From NCBI RefSeq assembly GCF_003853705.1, contig NZ_QTQI01000035.1, positions 1 through 63,156 on the forward strand: a DNA stretch of 63,156 bases, in the 5' to 3' direction. A model generated the notes under the pieces. That model searched no databases. It was not told the origin of the DNA and saw nothing but the letters and a program-made list of their open reading frames with translations. This DNA is from Burkholderia sp. Bp8992. GTDB lineage: Bacteria; Pseudomonadota; Gammaproteobacteria; Burkholderiales; Burkholderiaceae. The position numbers and the translations under genes were made by a program. This document shows, piece by piece, positions 30,121-38,419 of the stretch; positions within the stretch are counted from its first letter, which is position 1, and every line of letters starts with the position of its first letter.

Positions 30121-30894
30121 TCAAACTTGCTCAACGAGCGATTGGAATCCGATCGTCCGTGAAAGGTGTGCGGCCTCGGTCATAAGCAGGGTCGAAAAGT
30201 GCTCCAGCTTTTTCGCATCAAACCGAACGCTTGGCCCGTACAAAGCGAGGGAGCCGGCAACACCGCCGGACGCGTCAAAGAAGGGTGCGGCGATGCTCGT
30301 GGCTCCTTGGATTTGCTCGTCTTGACTGATCGCGTAGCCAAGTGTCCTGGCTTTTTTGAGTTCCTTAACAAAGGCTACTAGGTCTAAATCCGTGTTCAGG
30401 GTCATTTGTCTCAATTGGCGGGGTTCCAAGGACGAATGAGCCAAAATTACTTTTCCGCTCGCGCCGAGTGCGATCCTATCCTGGAAACCTACGCCCCTAC
30501 GAAAACTGAGTGGCTGACCACTCGGAATCTCGGCGATACATATCCGATACCCTCCTTGCCGGACATAAAGCCCCACTGTTTCGTCGGTTACTTCCCACAC
30601 CCTCCGTATCATCGGCATCGCCGCAGCTGCCGGGTCATTGCTGGATGCCCACACGTGAGCAAGCCGAGCGACAGACGGCCCTAGTCGAAACCTCTGCGGG
30701 TCTCCGCACGATACCAGGAACCCGCGCGCCTCCAGCGTGTATAGCAGCCTGTAGAGCGTGGGACGGCTCAAGCTAACGCGCTTCAACAATTCGGTCGGCG
30801 AGAGCTCGAAATCGGCAGGACTGAACGCCAAGAGGACTTCCAGCGCTCGTCCCACGGCTCGAACGCTTTCGTTGCCTTTTTCCGTATTGGTCAT
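30121..30894 (-). CDS. IclR-family transcriptional regulator (second of a convergent pair)
   Basis: A 257-residue IclR protein with a helix-turn-helix (LSPTELLKRVSLSRPTLYRL, about residues 32-52) and an effector domain (ALGASGKVILAHSS; QGATSIAAPFFDASGGVAGS). It is transcribed toward the other IclR gene; 290 bases separate the stops and hold no recognised gene. AGAGGAAAAG precedes its ATG. A good copy of the 17-bp island operator lies 139 bases upstream, which suggests autoregulation and makes this protein the leading candidate for binding that motif. Confidence 0.92.
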   Translation of the reverse strand: MTNTEKGNESVRAVGRALEVLLAFSPADFELSPTELLKRVSLSRPTLYRLLYTLEARGFLVSCGDPQRFRLGPSVARLAHVWASSNDPAAAAMPMIRRVWEVTDETVGLYVRQGGYRICIAEIPSGQPLSFRRGVGFQDRIALGASGKVILAHSSLEPRQLRQMTLNTDLDLVAFVKELKKARTLGYAISQDEQIQGATSIAAPFFDASGGVAGSLALYGPSVRFDAKKLEHFSTLLMTEAAHLSRTIGFQSLVEQV

Positions 30895-31032
30895 CTTTTC
30901 CTCTTACTTATCCGTCATCGGCGATATCCACCACTCAAACATCGCGTCCGCCAGTTGGATTGAATCCGTCATGGTGAAATGTAGCCTGTGACCATCACCG
31001 AATGGAAGCGAATCGTCCAAATTCGACAAATA

Positions 31033-31049
31033 TGTTCGCATGGCGGACA
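31033..31049. promoter_or_regulatory. Island operator copy upstream of the second IclR gene
   Basis: TGTTCG-CATGG-CGGACA, a 17-bp near-perfect palindrome matching the motif found before the dioxygenase, P450, iif and CoA-ligase operons. It lies 139 bases before the IclR start at 30894 in the minus direction. A 48-codon frame (30904-31050, minus) overlaps it and ends ten bases before the IclR gene; it has no recognised family and is probably leader sequence. Confidence 0.65.
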
Positions 31050-31106
31050 TTGCGTAAGCACTCGCCCAGCACCGTAGCGTAGGTCGTTGACGACGGGAGC
31101 GCGATG

Positions 31107-31475
31107 CTATCGGATGGGTTCGACGTGGGCAGTAGACGGCAGCGCCGACGCCACGTTCCACGGCAACAACTCGTCGATGCGGTTGATCGGATGGTCAGCG
31201 ATGCGCTCGAGAACATAGGCGAGATATGCCTCGGGATCGAGGCCGTTCAAGCGCGCCGGGCCGATCAAGCTATACATCGCGGCAGCACGTTCGTCACCGG
31301 AGTCGGCGCCGGCGAACAAGTAATTCCGTCTGCCGAGGGCGACGCCGCGCAGCACTCGCTCGGCGATCAGGTTGTCGATTTCCGGGCGCCCGTCGCTGCA
31401 GTAGTAAATGAGCGTCGGCCAGCGATTCAGCGAATACTGAATCGCCTTGGTTGTGTCGGATTTTGCAGAGAGCGT
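31107..31475 (-). pseudogene. C-terminal remnant of an IS66-family transposase
   Basis: About 118 residues match the end of the IS66 TnpC transposase: [56 protein letters not shown] and [15 protein letters not shown]. Upstream of KSDTTK the frame changes to unrelated sequence, so the zinc-finger and most of the DDE domain are missing. Confidence 0.88.
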
Positions 31476-31483
31476 CGCGAGCG

Positions 31484-31552
31484 TTGCTTCACCCGGTCGA
31501 TGACCTCGCGCCCGTACTTGACGACGACGTGGAACAGGTCGAAATTTGGAAC
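31484..31552 (-). pseudogene. Short remnant of an ISL3-family transposase
   Basis: A stretch reading [20 protein letters not shown] is characteristic of the ISL3 transposase core. Only about 23 residues survive, in a different frame from the abutting IS66 remnant, so two elements were joined by deletion or insertion here. Confidence 0.55.
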
Positions 31553-31589
31553 ATGGATTTGTTGCAGATTCACTGTTCGATGTGGGACG

Positions 31590-31648
31590 CTTTGGACTCT
31601 GACCGTCGTTGACAACTACACATGGGAATGTTTGAGCCACCGAGGCCG
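31590..31648 (+). pseudogene. Left half of an older IS3-family transposase remnant
   Basis: The plus-strand frame reads [13 protein letters not shown], the integrase-core beta strand around the first catalytic Asp of IS3-family OrfB. It is cut at 31648 by the intact insertion sequence, and the expected continuation (GQILKG and onward) reappears just behind that element at 32857. Confidence 0.65.
31645..31648. repeat. Target-site duplication, left copy
   Basis: GCCG directly before the left inverted repeat of the insertion sequence; the same four bases follow its right end at 32853-32856. A 4-bp duplication is typical of the IS407 group of IS3. Confidence 0.85.
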
Positions 31649-31709
31649 TGACCTGCTCCCCGCGTTTAGTACGGTGACGGTGTAGAGTCCGTTCCAGAGA
31701 GGAACGGCA

Positions 31710-31970
31710 ATGAAAAAGCGATTCACCGAAGAACAAATCATCGGCATCTTGAAGGAAGCTGAGGCTGGCCTGAAGCCGGCGGAGCTGTGCCGCAAGTACG
31801 GCATATCGGAAGCGACCTACTACAACTGGAAAGCGAAGTTCGGCGGGATGACGGTCTCCGAAGCGCAGCGCCTGAAGGAACTGGAGCAGGAGAACAACAA
31901 GCTCAAGCGCCTGTTGGCCGAATCGATGCTCGACAACGCCGCGCTAAAGGACCTGCTGGCCCGAAAGTAG
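31710..31970 (+). CDS. IS407-group transposase OrfA
   Basis: An 86-residue DNA-binding protein of the insertion sequence. It has a helix-turn-helix ([20 protein letters not shown], then [12 protein letters not shown]) and a C-terminal leucine-zipper-like stretch ([19 protein letters not shown]). OrfA alone usually limits transposition; the OrfAB fusion made by -1 frameshifting is the active transposase. A possible slip site, A-AAG, lies at 31964-31967 just before the stop. Confidence 0.95.
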   Translation: MKKRFTEEQIIGILKEAEAGLKPAELCRKYGISEATYYNWKAKFGGMTVSEAQRLKELEQENNKLKRLLAESMLDNAALKDLLARK

Positions 31971-32836
31971 CAAGCCCGCAGGCCAAGCGCGAAGCGGTCC
32001 GAATCTTGATGACCGAACGCGCCATGGGTGTTACCCGGGCCTGCGGGCTGGTAGGGATTTCGCGCTCGCTGTTCCACTACGAATCACGCCGCCGAGTTGA
32101 CGACGAAGCGCTGACTGGCCGAATGATGGCCATCGCCGCGCAGAAGCGCCGATACGGCTATCGCCGGATTCACGTGCTGTTGCAGCGTGAGGGCTGCTTC
32201 GCGAACCACAAGCGCATCTGGCGCCTGTACAGCAAAGCGGGACTGAGCGTGCGCAAGCGGCGACGCAAGCGTATTGCGGCTGTCGAGCGCACGCCGCTGC
32301 CGTTACCAACAGGCCCGAATCAGAGTTGGTCGATGGACTTCGTTTCTGACGGGCTGGCCTATGGTCGGCGGTTTCGATGCCTGAACGTGGTCGACGACTA
32401 CACGCGCGAGTGCGTGGCCATCGAGGTCGATACTTCATTGCCGGGCCTACGCGTGCAGCAAGTGCTTGAGCGGCTCAAGGAGATGCGAGGCTTGCCCGCA
32501 TCCATCACGGTCGACAACGGGCCGGAGTTCGCTGGTAAGGTGCTGGATGCATGGGCCTACGAAGCCGGTGTCACGTTGTCGTTCATTCGGCCTGGCAAGC
32601 CGGTGGAGAATGCCTATATCGAGAGCTTCAACGGGCGCTTCCGCGATGAATGCCTGAACGAGCACTGGTTCGTCTCGATGCGCCACGCCAAGCGGGTGAT
32701 TGAGGAGTGGCGTATCGAGTACAACACCGAGCGGCCTCATAGTTCGCTCGGCTATCTGACGCCTGCGCAGTTCGCCCGGGCGCACGACACGAAGCAGCAG
32801 TTTTTAACCTCGGACTCTAACTGCAGTTCGGACTAA
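31967..32836 (+). CDS. IS407-group transposase OrfB (DDE integrase core)
   Basis: About 289 residues read in the -1 frame relative to OrfA. The start given is the point of likely frameshifting; an internal ATG at 32009 is also possible. After the HTH_21 region (YGYRRIHVLLQREG) the rve core carries the catalytic Asp in SWSMDFVSDGL, the second Asp in SITVDNGPEFAGK and the Glu in NAYIESFNGRFRDE. The stop codon lies inside the right inverted repeat, as in related elements. Confidence 0.94.
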   Translation, partial: VASPQAKREAVRILMTERAMGVTRACGLVGISRSLFHYESRRRVDDEALTGRMMAIAAQKRRYGYRRIHVLLQREGCFANHKRIWRLYSKAGLSVRKRRRKRIAAVERTPLPLPTGPNQSWSMDFVSDGLAYGRRFRCLNVVDDYTRECVAIEVDTSLPGLRVQQVLERLKEMRGLPASITVDNGPEFAGKVLDAWAYEAGVTLSFIRPGKPVENAYIESFNGRFRDECLNEHWFVSMRHAKRVIEEWRIEYNTERPHSSLGYLTPAQFARAHDTKQQFLTSDSNCSSD

Positions 32837-32852
32837 AACCGGGGGCAGGTCA

Positions 32853-32856
32853 GCCG
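32853..32856. repeat. Target-site duplication, right copy
   Basis: GCCG directly after the right inverted repeat, matching the four bases before the left end at 31645-31648. Confidence 0.85.
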
Positions 32857-33083
32857 GACAAATTCTGAAGGGCAGCATGTGGTCCAAGCGCCGACGTGTA
32901 TTACTGGCATGCGCGGACACCGCGCCATGATCAAGGTCGACAAATGCAGCGAGCTCATCTCGAAGGCAATGGATCGCTGAGCCTACGAACATGGAGTTGA
33001 ACAGGAATTCAGCCCGCCGGACACGCCCACTGACAACGCCACGGTCGAAAGCTTCAACAGGCGCTTCCGTCAGGAAAGTCCGT
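32857..33083 (+). pseudogene. Right half of the older IS3-family transposase remnant
   Basis: The sequence continues the OrfB remnant that breaks off at 31648: GQILKG, then MIKVDKCSELISKAMDR, an in-frame stop, AYEHGVEQEF, and DNATVESFNRRFRQES with the catalytic Glu region. It carries at least one frame change and one stop (near 32979), so it was already dead or has decayed since. The C-terminal end is missing. Confidence 0.75.
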
Positions 33084-33206
33084 CCATCGGGCTTCAACAA
33101 CTAATTCGTGATTACGGGCGTGAAAATCAGATGGTCGCGGAGATGGTCGTTGCCAACCACCGCGAGCGATCAAAGTCCCCTCATTTTCTGTCAAGAATTC
33201 ACGGGA

Positions 33207-33233
33207 GAGTGCGAGCAATAGTGGCTCGCACTC
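33207..33233. terminator. Hairpin beside the NmrA-like gene
   Basis: GAGTGCGAGC and GCTCGCACTC form a perfect 10-bp stem with a seven-base loop, seven bases beyond the stop codon of the minus-strand gene at 33240. No T run follows on the minus strand, so termination is plausible but not certain. Confidence 0.5.
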
Positions 33234-33239
33234 CTGCGA

Positions 33240-34196
33240 TCAAGACTTTGTCGAGCTAGCCGCAACGGGTGAAAGGCTGGCGGCGTTGGCACGAATCCAT
33301 GAGCGCAGCGTAGCGGGCGTGCGTTTCAGTAGCATGCCGAGGGAACTCGAAGTACATACGGCCAACTCGTGTAATTGTTCGAAGCGATAGAATTCCAAGT
33401 AGTAGTCTGCGCCTTTGGGCCCGAAGAGCTGTTTGTACCTCGGGCCTACCGTCTCCAGCCATCGTGTGATGCTGTCGTCATAGGCTATCGGATAGTGCAG
33501 GACATCGCTCAGAATTTCGGCGACTTGCTTGAACGTGAAGATGTCCTGACCACTCTCGACATTGAAGTACTGGCCGGCATAGCGACTATCCTCGCTGAGG
33601 ATGATACGGGCCGCCGCTTCACCGACCTCCGCCGGGTCGGCCCAAGCTACTCGACGCTCGTATGGCATGAGCAGCGCTGCTTGCTCCCTGATCGGGCCAC
33701 CCCAGCGCAACAGATCATCCATTAGATACGCGCTCATGTTGAGATATGTGACCGGGAGGCCGCTGGCATCGAGGATTTGGCGAGCTAGCAAGTGTTGCGT
33801 GGCGGTACCCCCACCAAAATCGCGCAACTCTGGGGTGAGGTTGGCCGGCGTGACGTTAGGTAGATTTCCGACAATGCGGACGATGGTGCGCAGGTTTTTC
33901 GACTGCCGCGCGCCATTGACCAAATTGGTCATTGCGCGCTCCTCGTCGAGAAAGTCCGGTGTAACAACGAATACTGCAGTGACGTCAGCAAGAGCCTCGG
34001 CCATCGACGAAGCATCTAAATAATTTGCCGAAATCAACTCCGCCTTAGGGAATTGCTGTGCAAGCGATCGCTTGCTGGTGTCGCTACGCGTGGCGAGGCG
34101 AAGTAAGGTTTGAGGTGAGCGGTAGTTGATCCAACGTGCAACTGGTAGGCCGAGATGTCCGGCCGCACCGAATATCAGTACGCGATTAGCTGTCAT
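33240..34196 (-). CDS. NmrA-like NAD(P)-binding protein (atypical SDR)
   Basis: A 318-residue protein of the NmrA/atypical SDR group. The N-terminal dinucleotide motif is GAAGHLGLPVARW (about residues 8-20), and ADVTAVFVVTP and a YLNMSAYLMDDLLRWGGPIRE substrate region follow, split over two strands. The canonical YxxxK catalytic pair is not obvious, as is usual for NmrA proteins, which act as redox sensors or as NAD(P)H:quinone-type reductases. AAAGGA lies before the ATG at 34196. It is divergent from the dioxygenase operon across a gap with two operator copies, so co-regulation is possible. Confidence 0.85.
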   Translation of the reverse strand: MTANRVLIFGAAGHLGLPVARWINYRSPQTLLRLATRSDTSKRSLAQQFPKAELISANYLDASSMAEALADVTAVFVVTPDFLDEERAMTNLVNGARQSKNLRTIVRIVGNLPNVTPANLTPELRDFGGGTATQHLLARQILDASGLPVTYLNMSAYLMDDLLRWGGPIREQAALLMPYERRVAWADPAEVGEAAARIILSEDSRYAGQYFNVESGQDIFTFKQVAEILSDVLHYPIAYDDSITRWLETVGPRYKQLFGPKGADYYLEFYRFEQLHELAVCTSSSLGMLLKRTPATLRSWIRANAASLSPVAASSTKS

Positions 34197-34434
34197 GGGA
34201 TTCCTTTCGTGGACTCTGAACAATCCGAACTCTTGGCTCAGAAGTTGGATAGAGATTTGGCCGAGGTGTGTCGCTTGGCAAGCGCAAATACTACTGCGAC
34301 GGGGCTACCAGTCTGCGCGCCTGGGCATCCGCTACACCGAAGCGCACCTATATAAGCGCCAGACCCTATCTATCTCGGGTCGTCATCCGAAATCTAACGC
34401 TCCACTCATACGGGCTTATCGCGAACGTGTGACA

Positions 34435-34451
34435 TGTCCGAACTGCGGACA
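34435..34451. promoter_or_regulatory. Island operator, perfect copy, upstream of dioxygenase operon
   Basis: TGTCCG-AACTG-CGGACA, a perfect 6-5-6 palindrome in the 358-bp gap between the NmrA-like gene and the dioxygenase reductase gene, 104 bases before the reductase start. It matches the copies at 31033, 46711, 51657 and 56023. Confidence 0.75.
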
Positions 34452-34504
34452 TCTGCAGCATCGGTTCGGCTGCGACCCGGCACATCGCTATGCTTTGAGA
34501 CATC

Positions 34505-34521
34505 GGTCCGAAGGGCGGACA
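34505..34521. promoter_or_regulatory. Second island operator copy upstream of dioxygenase operon
   Basis: GGTCCG-AAGGG-CGGACA differs from the consensus in one base and is centred 70 bases from the first copy (close to seven helical turns). It ends 33 bases before the reductase start, a position that would block transcription or translation initiation when bound. Confidence 0.7.
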
Positions 34522-34554
34522 AAAGTTTCATCTCAATGAGTTCCGGGTCTCAAT

Positions 34555-35565
34555 ATGTCGATCCCAATCCAGCTTGTCTTTTCCGACGGGCAAACCAACA
34601 CGCTCTTGCTCGAAGAAGGGGCAAGCATTTTGGCTGGGGCTCGCGATTGCGGGCTTTCCTTGCTCGTGGACTGTGAGCAAGGAAACTGTGGGACTTGTCA
34701 GGCGCAGGTGTCTCGCGGTTCAGTCGATATGGACGAGTTCAGCCCCTATGTCCTCTCCGAATCCGAACGCGCCGGCGGCGTTGTGCTCGTCTGCCGGGCG
34801 AAGACGACGCAGCCTGCCGTCATCGAGCTGCCTTACTCCGGTGATGACGCGCTTGCCGCTTCCGCGCCCGGATGCCTGGCAATTGTTGAAAGCATGAAAC
34901 CGGTAGCCGAGGACACGATTTGCTTGACGTTGCTGACGGAGGAGGTGGTCTCGTTCCTGCCAGGTCAGTACGTCAACATCGCACCCAAAGGTGGAGCCTT
35001 TGAGCGATCGTTTTCGATGGCGAATGCCCCAGGCTCGAAGCGACTGGAGTTCTATATCGCATTGCGATCTAACGGGCAGTTTTCCAACTGGTTGACTTCG
35101 GAAGCGCGGGCTGGAGATAGCGTCAATCTAGGCGCGCCGCGCGGCACATTCTATCTGCGTGGGGATGCCGGGCCGAAGGTGATGGTGGCTGGTGGAACGG
35201 GACTTGCCCCGTTTTTGTCAATGTTGGAACAGATCGCTCAGGACGAGCGCCCTGAGCATCGCTTGGCGCCCGTCATTCTTTTCATCGGCGCACGGCATGA
35301 GAGCCAGCTGTTCGAACTGGAGCGAATTGAACACTTCAAGGATCGGCTTGCGAGCCTACAGATCCATGTGTCGTGCGATGACGCAAACCCCGGTTCGTTC
35401 TACGGCAAGGGGCGCGTGACGCAACTCTTGGATCGGCTCTCGATCGACCGAACGTCCTCGATCTATGCGTGCGGTCCGCCGCCCATGGTCGACGCCGTCA
35501 GAGGCATCCTGAAAACCAAGCAGATTCCAGCCCGACAACTCTTTGCCGAGAAATTCACAGGCTAG
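34555..35565 (+). CDS. Ring-hydroxylating dioxygenase reductase (2Fe-2S, FAD, NAD)
   Basis: A 336-residue class IB-type reductase like BenC/AntC. The N-terminal plant-type ferredoxin has cysteines 40, 45, 48 and 80 (CEQGNCGTCQ). The FAD domain shows RSFSMAN, and the NAD domain GGTGLAPFLSML and YACGPPPMVDAV. It passes electrons from NADH to the oxygenase encoded by the next two genes. It is the first gene of the operon, 27 bases before the alpha subunit gene. Confidence 0.94.
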   Translation: MSIPIQLVFSDGQTNTLLLEEGASILAGARDCGLSLLVDCEQGNCGTCQAQVSRGSVDMDEFSPYVLSESERAGGVVLVCRAKTTQPAVIELPYSGDDALAASAPGCLAIVESMKPVAEDTICLTLLTEEVVSFLPGQYVNIAPKGGAFERSFSMANAPGSKRLEFYIALRSNGQFSNWLTSEARAGDSVNLGAPRGTFYLRGDAGPKVMVAGGTGLAPFLSMLEQIAQDERPEHRLAPVILFIGARHESQLFELERIEHFKDRLASLQIHVSCDDANPGSFYGKGRVTQLLDRLSIDRTSSIYACGPPPMVDAVRGILKTKQIPARQLFAEKFTG

Positions 35566-35591
35566 CAGTGACTCACGAGGAAACCAGACTC

Positions 35592-36998
35592 ATGAAACAA
35601 GACGCACCTTTTGTCCAGTGCATCAGTGCCGACTCGATTGGACGCAGCCGGTTTGCGGAATGCGTGGATCGAGATGCAGGATTGATCAGCCGCGAGATCT
35701 TTTCCGATGACGCGGTCTTCAAGGCCGAGCTCGAACGGATCTACACCAGGGCATGGCTCTTCGTAGGCCACGAAAGTCAGGTGAAGAATCCGGGGGATTT
35801 TTTCACCTCGCGCATGGGAAACGAGTCGGTCATTCTCTGCCGCGATCAGAAGGGCAAGCTTCATGTCTTCTTGAACACCTGTCGCCATCGCGGCATGAAA
35901 GTGTGTCAGTACGACGAGGGCAACACGAAGCAGTTCACGTGTCCGTATCATGCGTGGAGCTATACCACCGAAGGGAAGCTTTTCGGCGTTCCCATGTACG
36001 GCTCGCTCTACGAAGAGCACCTCGACAAGGACGCATGGTCGCTGATCGAAGTGGCACAACTCGAGAACTACAACGGAACGATCTGGGCGACTTGGGACAA
36101 GGAGGCGCCACAGTTGCTGGAGTACCTCGGCGACGCAAAGGAACACCTGGATCTTGCTATCGATGGCCTTAATGGCGTGCCGGGCGACACGGAGGTGTTC
36201 GTGGGTGTCCAAAAATGGATCATTCCGGCGAACTGGAAGATCGGCGCAGAGAACTTTCTGGGCGACACGTACCACAACCCCAGTCACCGCTCCGTAGACG
36301 ACATTGGGATCGGGCCCAGTGCCCAAGCGGGTAAAAAGGGCCGCCGCGATGACGAGCTCTCTGGTGCACAGCATGTCTGGGTCAACTTCCCGGCGGGGCA
36401 TGGCGCTCATAGTGCAATTCAGCCGGAGATGCTTCCCTACGCTGAAGCCTACCAAGACAATCCTGAAGTCGAGCAGTATTTCCGGCGTTGTTACGAAGAG
36501 CGTCAGCAGCGTCAAGGCGAAAATTCCCGCCTGCTTCCGTTCGTGTGCACGATTTTCCCGAACACCAGCTTCAACGGTCGCCAGCCGCGGTCGATTACCG
36601 TGTTTCATCCGCACGGACCCATGCATACGGAAATGTGGCGCTGGTATCTCATCGACAAGGACGCTCCTGCAGAAGTCCGAGACCTGCTCCGCCATTTCTA
36701 TATGCGGTACCAGGGCCCTGCAGGCATGACCGAACAGGATGACATCGAGAACTGGCAGATGGCCACGGAAGCAAGCGCCGGGGCTATTGCACGGCGCTAC
36801 CCATACAACTACCAGCAATCGCTGGGACGCGCGGGCTCACACGAGACGCTCGCCGGCAATGTATCGACGCAAATCTCTGAGGAAAATCCGCGAACCTTCT
36901 ATACGCGGTGGTCGGATTACATGGACGGGAAGCCTTGGGATCATCTGATGGGTGATCACGATCCCGTATTCAGCAGCTTGAAGGAGGGCAAGTCGTGA
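35592..36998 (+). CDS. Aromatic ring-hydroxylating dioxygenase, alpha subunit
   Basis: A 468-residue oxygenase large subunit. The Rieske cluster ligands are C97, H99, C117 and H120 (TCRHRGMKV ... FTCPYHAWSY). The mononuclear iron site has H228 and H232 in GDTYHNPSHRSV, with Asp225 bridging the two centres. With the beta subunit it should insert O2 into an aromatic ring to give a cis-diol or, with a leaving group, a catechol. The pairing with a BenC-type reductase fits benzoate/anthranilate-like substrates, and an anthranilate role would link it to the iif operon, but the sequence alone does not fix the substrate. GAGGAAA precedes the ATG. Confidence 0.92.
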   Translation: MKQDAPFVQCISADSIGRSRFAECVDRDAGLISREIFSDDAVFKAELERIYTRAWLFVGHESQVKNPGDFFTSRMGNESVILCRDQKGKLHVFLNTCRHRGMKVCQYDEGNTKQFTCPYHAWSYTTEGKLFGVPMYGSLYEEHLDKDAWSLIEVAQLENYNGTIWATWDKEAPQLLEYLGDAKEHLDLAIDGLNGVPGDTEVFVGVQKWIIPANWKIGAENFLGDTYHNPSHRSVDDIGIGPSAQAGKKGRRDDELSGAQHVWVNFPAGHGAHSAIQPEMLPYAEAYQDNPEVEQYFRRCYEERQQRQGENSRLLPFVCTIFPNTSFNGRQPRSITVFHPHGPMHTEMWRWYLIDKDAPAEVRDLLRHFYMRYQGPAGMTEQDDIENWQMATEASAGAIARRYPYNYQQSLGRAGSHETLAGNVSTQISEENPRTFYTRWSDYMDGKPWDHLMGDHDPVFSSLKEGKS

Positions 36999-37552
36999 GC
37001 GCAGTCGAGAAATTTGCGATGGACAACGATCAATTGCGCGAACTGACCTGGCAGGCCGAGCGATTTCTTTATCGTGAGGCAGATCTTCTTGACAACCGCC
37101 AATACGAGGAATGGCTCGAGATGTTGCATGCCAACCTGGTCTATTTCATGCCGATCCAGCGCAATGCGCGACACAGCGAGCTATCGGAAAGAGAGGCGAC
37201 GAAGGAAGGGGTCGATATCAGCTGGTTTGAGGAAGGAAAGTGGACGCTTGCCAAGCGTATCGAGCAAATCCGTACCGGTGTGCACTGGGCAGAGGAGCCG
37301 GTTTCCAGAATGGCGCATCTGGTGTCGAACATCTACGTTACGTCGGTGAACGAGGTCGAGGAAGATCTGGAAATCGAGGTGTCGAGTCGCATTCTGGTGC
37401 GCCAGAACCGAAATCAGTACGAGAACATGATGCTTGCCGCGCGCCGTAAAGACGTGTTGAGTCGTTCTTCCGATGGCTGGAAGCTTCGACGGCGGGAGAT
37501 CACTCTCACTGAGAACGTGCTTACCGTAAAGATGCTGACTACCTTCCTCTGA
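36995..37552 (+). CDS. Aromatic ring-hydroxylating dioxygenase, beta subunit
   Basis: A 185-residue small subunit with the NTF2-like fold, typical length for the family. It shows the usual LYREADLLDNRQYEEWLEML opening, RMAHLVSNIYV in the middle, and the SDGWKLRRREITLTENV ending. It starts at GTG overlapping the alpha-subunit TGA (GTGA), with AAGGAGG upstream, so the two are translationally coupled. It supports assembly of the alpha3beta3 hexamer. Confidence 0.93.
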   Translation: MSAVEKFAMDNDQLRELTWQAERFLYREADLLDNRQYEEWLEMLHANLVYFMPIQRNARHSELSEREATKEGVDISWFEEGKWTLAKRIEQIRTGVHWAEEPVSRMAHLVSNIYVTSVNEVEEDLEIEVSSRILVRQNRNQYENMMLAARRKDVLSRSSDGWKLRRREITLTENVLTVKMLTTFL

Positions 37553-37747
37553 ACGCGGGTGAGTCTATGCACCCCAGGCATGCGTCATGCGGGCGGCATG
37601 TTGCTCCCGTTGAGTGTTCCCCATCAATCGGGACACTTCAGGGCGTACTGGTCGGGGACTCGGGGGCCGTGGCGGAAGTGAATGGAATGGTCGCCGCTGC
37701 GACATAGGTCCTCCTGAAGCCCTGGATCATTTTTGAGAATTAGGACG

Positions 37748-38419
37748 ATGAGCGGACCGTTCCTGTTGTTCGATGAACAGCCATATAGCTTGTCGGGCAT
37801 CGTCTATGGCACGCTGCTGAACCAACGTGACGCACTAGACAGCATTGGTGACGCGGCCTGTCAGCCACCATACAATGCCCGGCCCAAGGCACCTGTGCTT
37901 TATGTGAAACCACGTAATACGCTGTCGTACAGCGGCCAGTCGATGCCGATGCCGGAGGAGATTGATGTTCTGCTGCTGCGCGCTACGGTGGGCATTGTGA
38001 TAAGCCGCCCGGCAAGCCGAGTGACGCCAGTTGAGGCCTTGGCGCACGCGGCTGGCGTGACGTTGATTGCGGACCTGTGCCTGCCACACGAAGGCTTTTA
38101 TCGTCCGTCGATGCGTTTTGTCGCTCGCGACGGCTCGTGCTTCGTCGGTCCCCGCATTGCACCGCTGTCGATAATCGGTGATCCCGACGCGATATCGATC
38201 GCAGTCGAGATCGACGGCGAATACCGGCTGACGACGACTATGGGAGGAATGATCCGTCCGACCGCTCAACTTCTGGCGGACGTGACGGAGTTCATGACAC
38301 TTTCGCCCGGCGATATCCTGATGTTGGGTGCCTGTGCATGCATGCCATACGTGCGCAAGGGTCAACGCTTTGAGGTGAGTGCCAAGGGGATCGGCGAACT
38401 GCAGGGGGCGATTGTATGA
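37748..38419 (+). CDS. hpaG1: Homoprotocatechuate pathway FAH-family protein, HpaG N-terminal-half type
   Basis: A 223-residue fumarylacetoacetate hydrolase-fold protein matching the first half of bifunctional HpaG (YVKPRNTLSYSGQ, GFYRPSMRF, GDILMLGACA). This half serves as OHED isomerase/OPET decarboxylase partner in 4-hydroxyphenylacetate breakdown. The frame is open, but the active-site region reads GACACMP where related proteins have GTP, so activity is doubtful. It overlaps the broken second half by ATGA. The rest of the pathway cluster is degraded, so this gene is likely a relic. Confidence 0.75.
   Translation: MSGPFLLFDEQPYSLSGIVYGTLLNQRDALDSIGDAACQPPYNARPKAPVLYVKPRNTLSYSGQSMPMPEEIDVLLLRATVGIVISRPASRVTPVEALAHAAGVTLIADLCLPHEGFYRPSMRFVARDGSCFVGPRIAPLSIIGDPDAISIAVEIDGEYRLTTTMGGMIRPTAQLLADVTEFMTLSPGDILMLGACACMPYVRKGQRFEVSAKGIGELQGAIV

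Larger units (their letters stand above)
31649..32852 (+). mobile_element. Intact IS3-family insertion sequence, IS407 group
   Basis: A 1204-bp element bounded by imperfect inverted repeats: TGACCTGCTCCCCGCGTTTAGT at the left and its near-complement ending in GGGGGCAGGTCA at the right. It encodes OrfA and a frameshifted OrfB with a complete DDE triad and is flanked by GCCG on both sides. The coding frames are undamaged, so it may still be active. It split an older IS3-type transposase remnant. Confidence 0.93.

Noticed and set aside
37620-37643. GTGTTCCCC...CGGGACAC inverted repeat before hpaG1
   Set aside because: The arms are imperfect and the downstream cluster is degraded, so a regulatory role cannot be supported.
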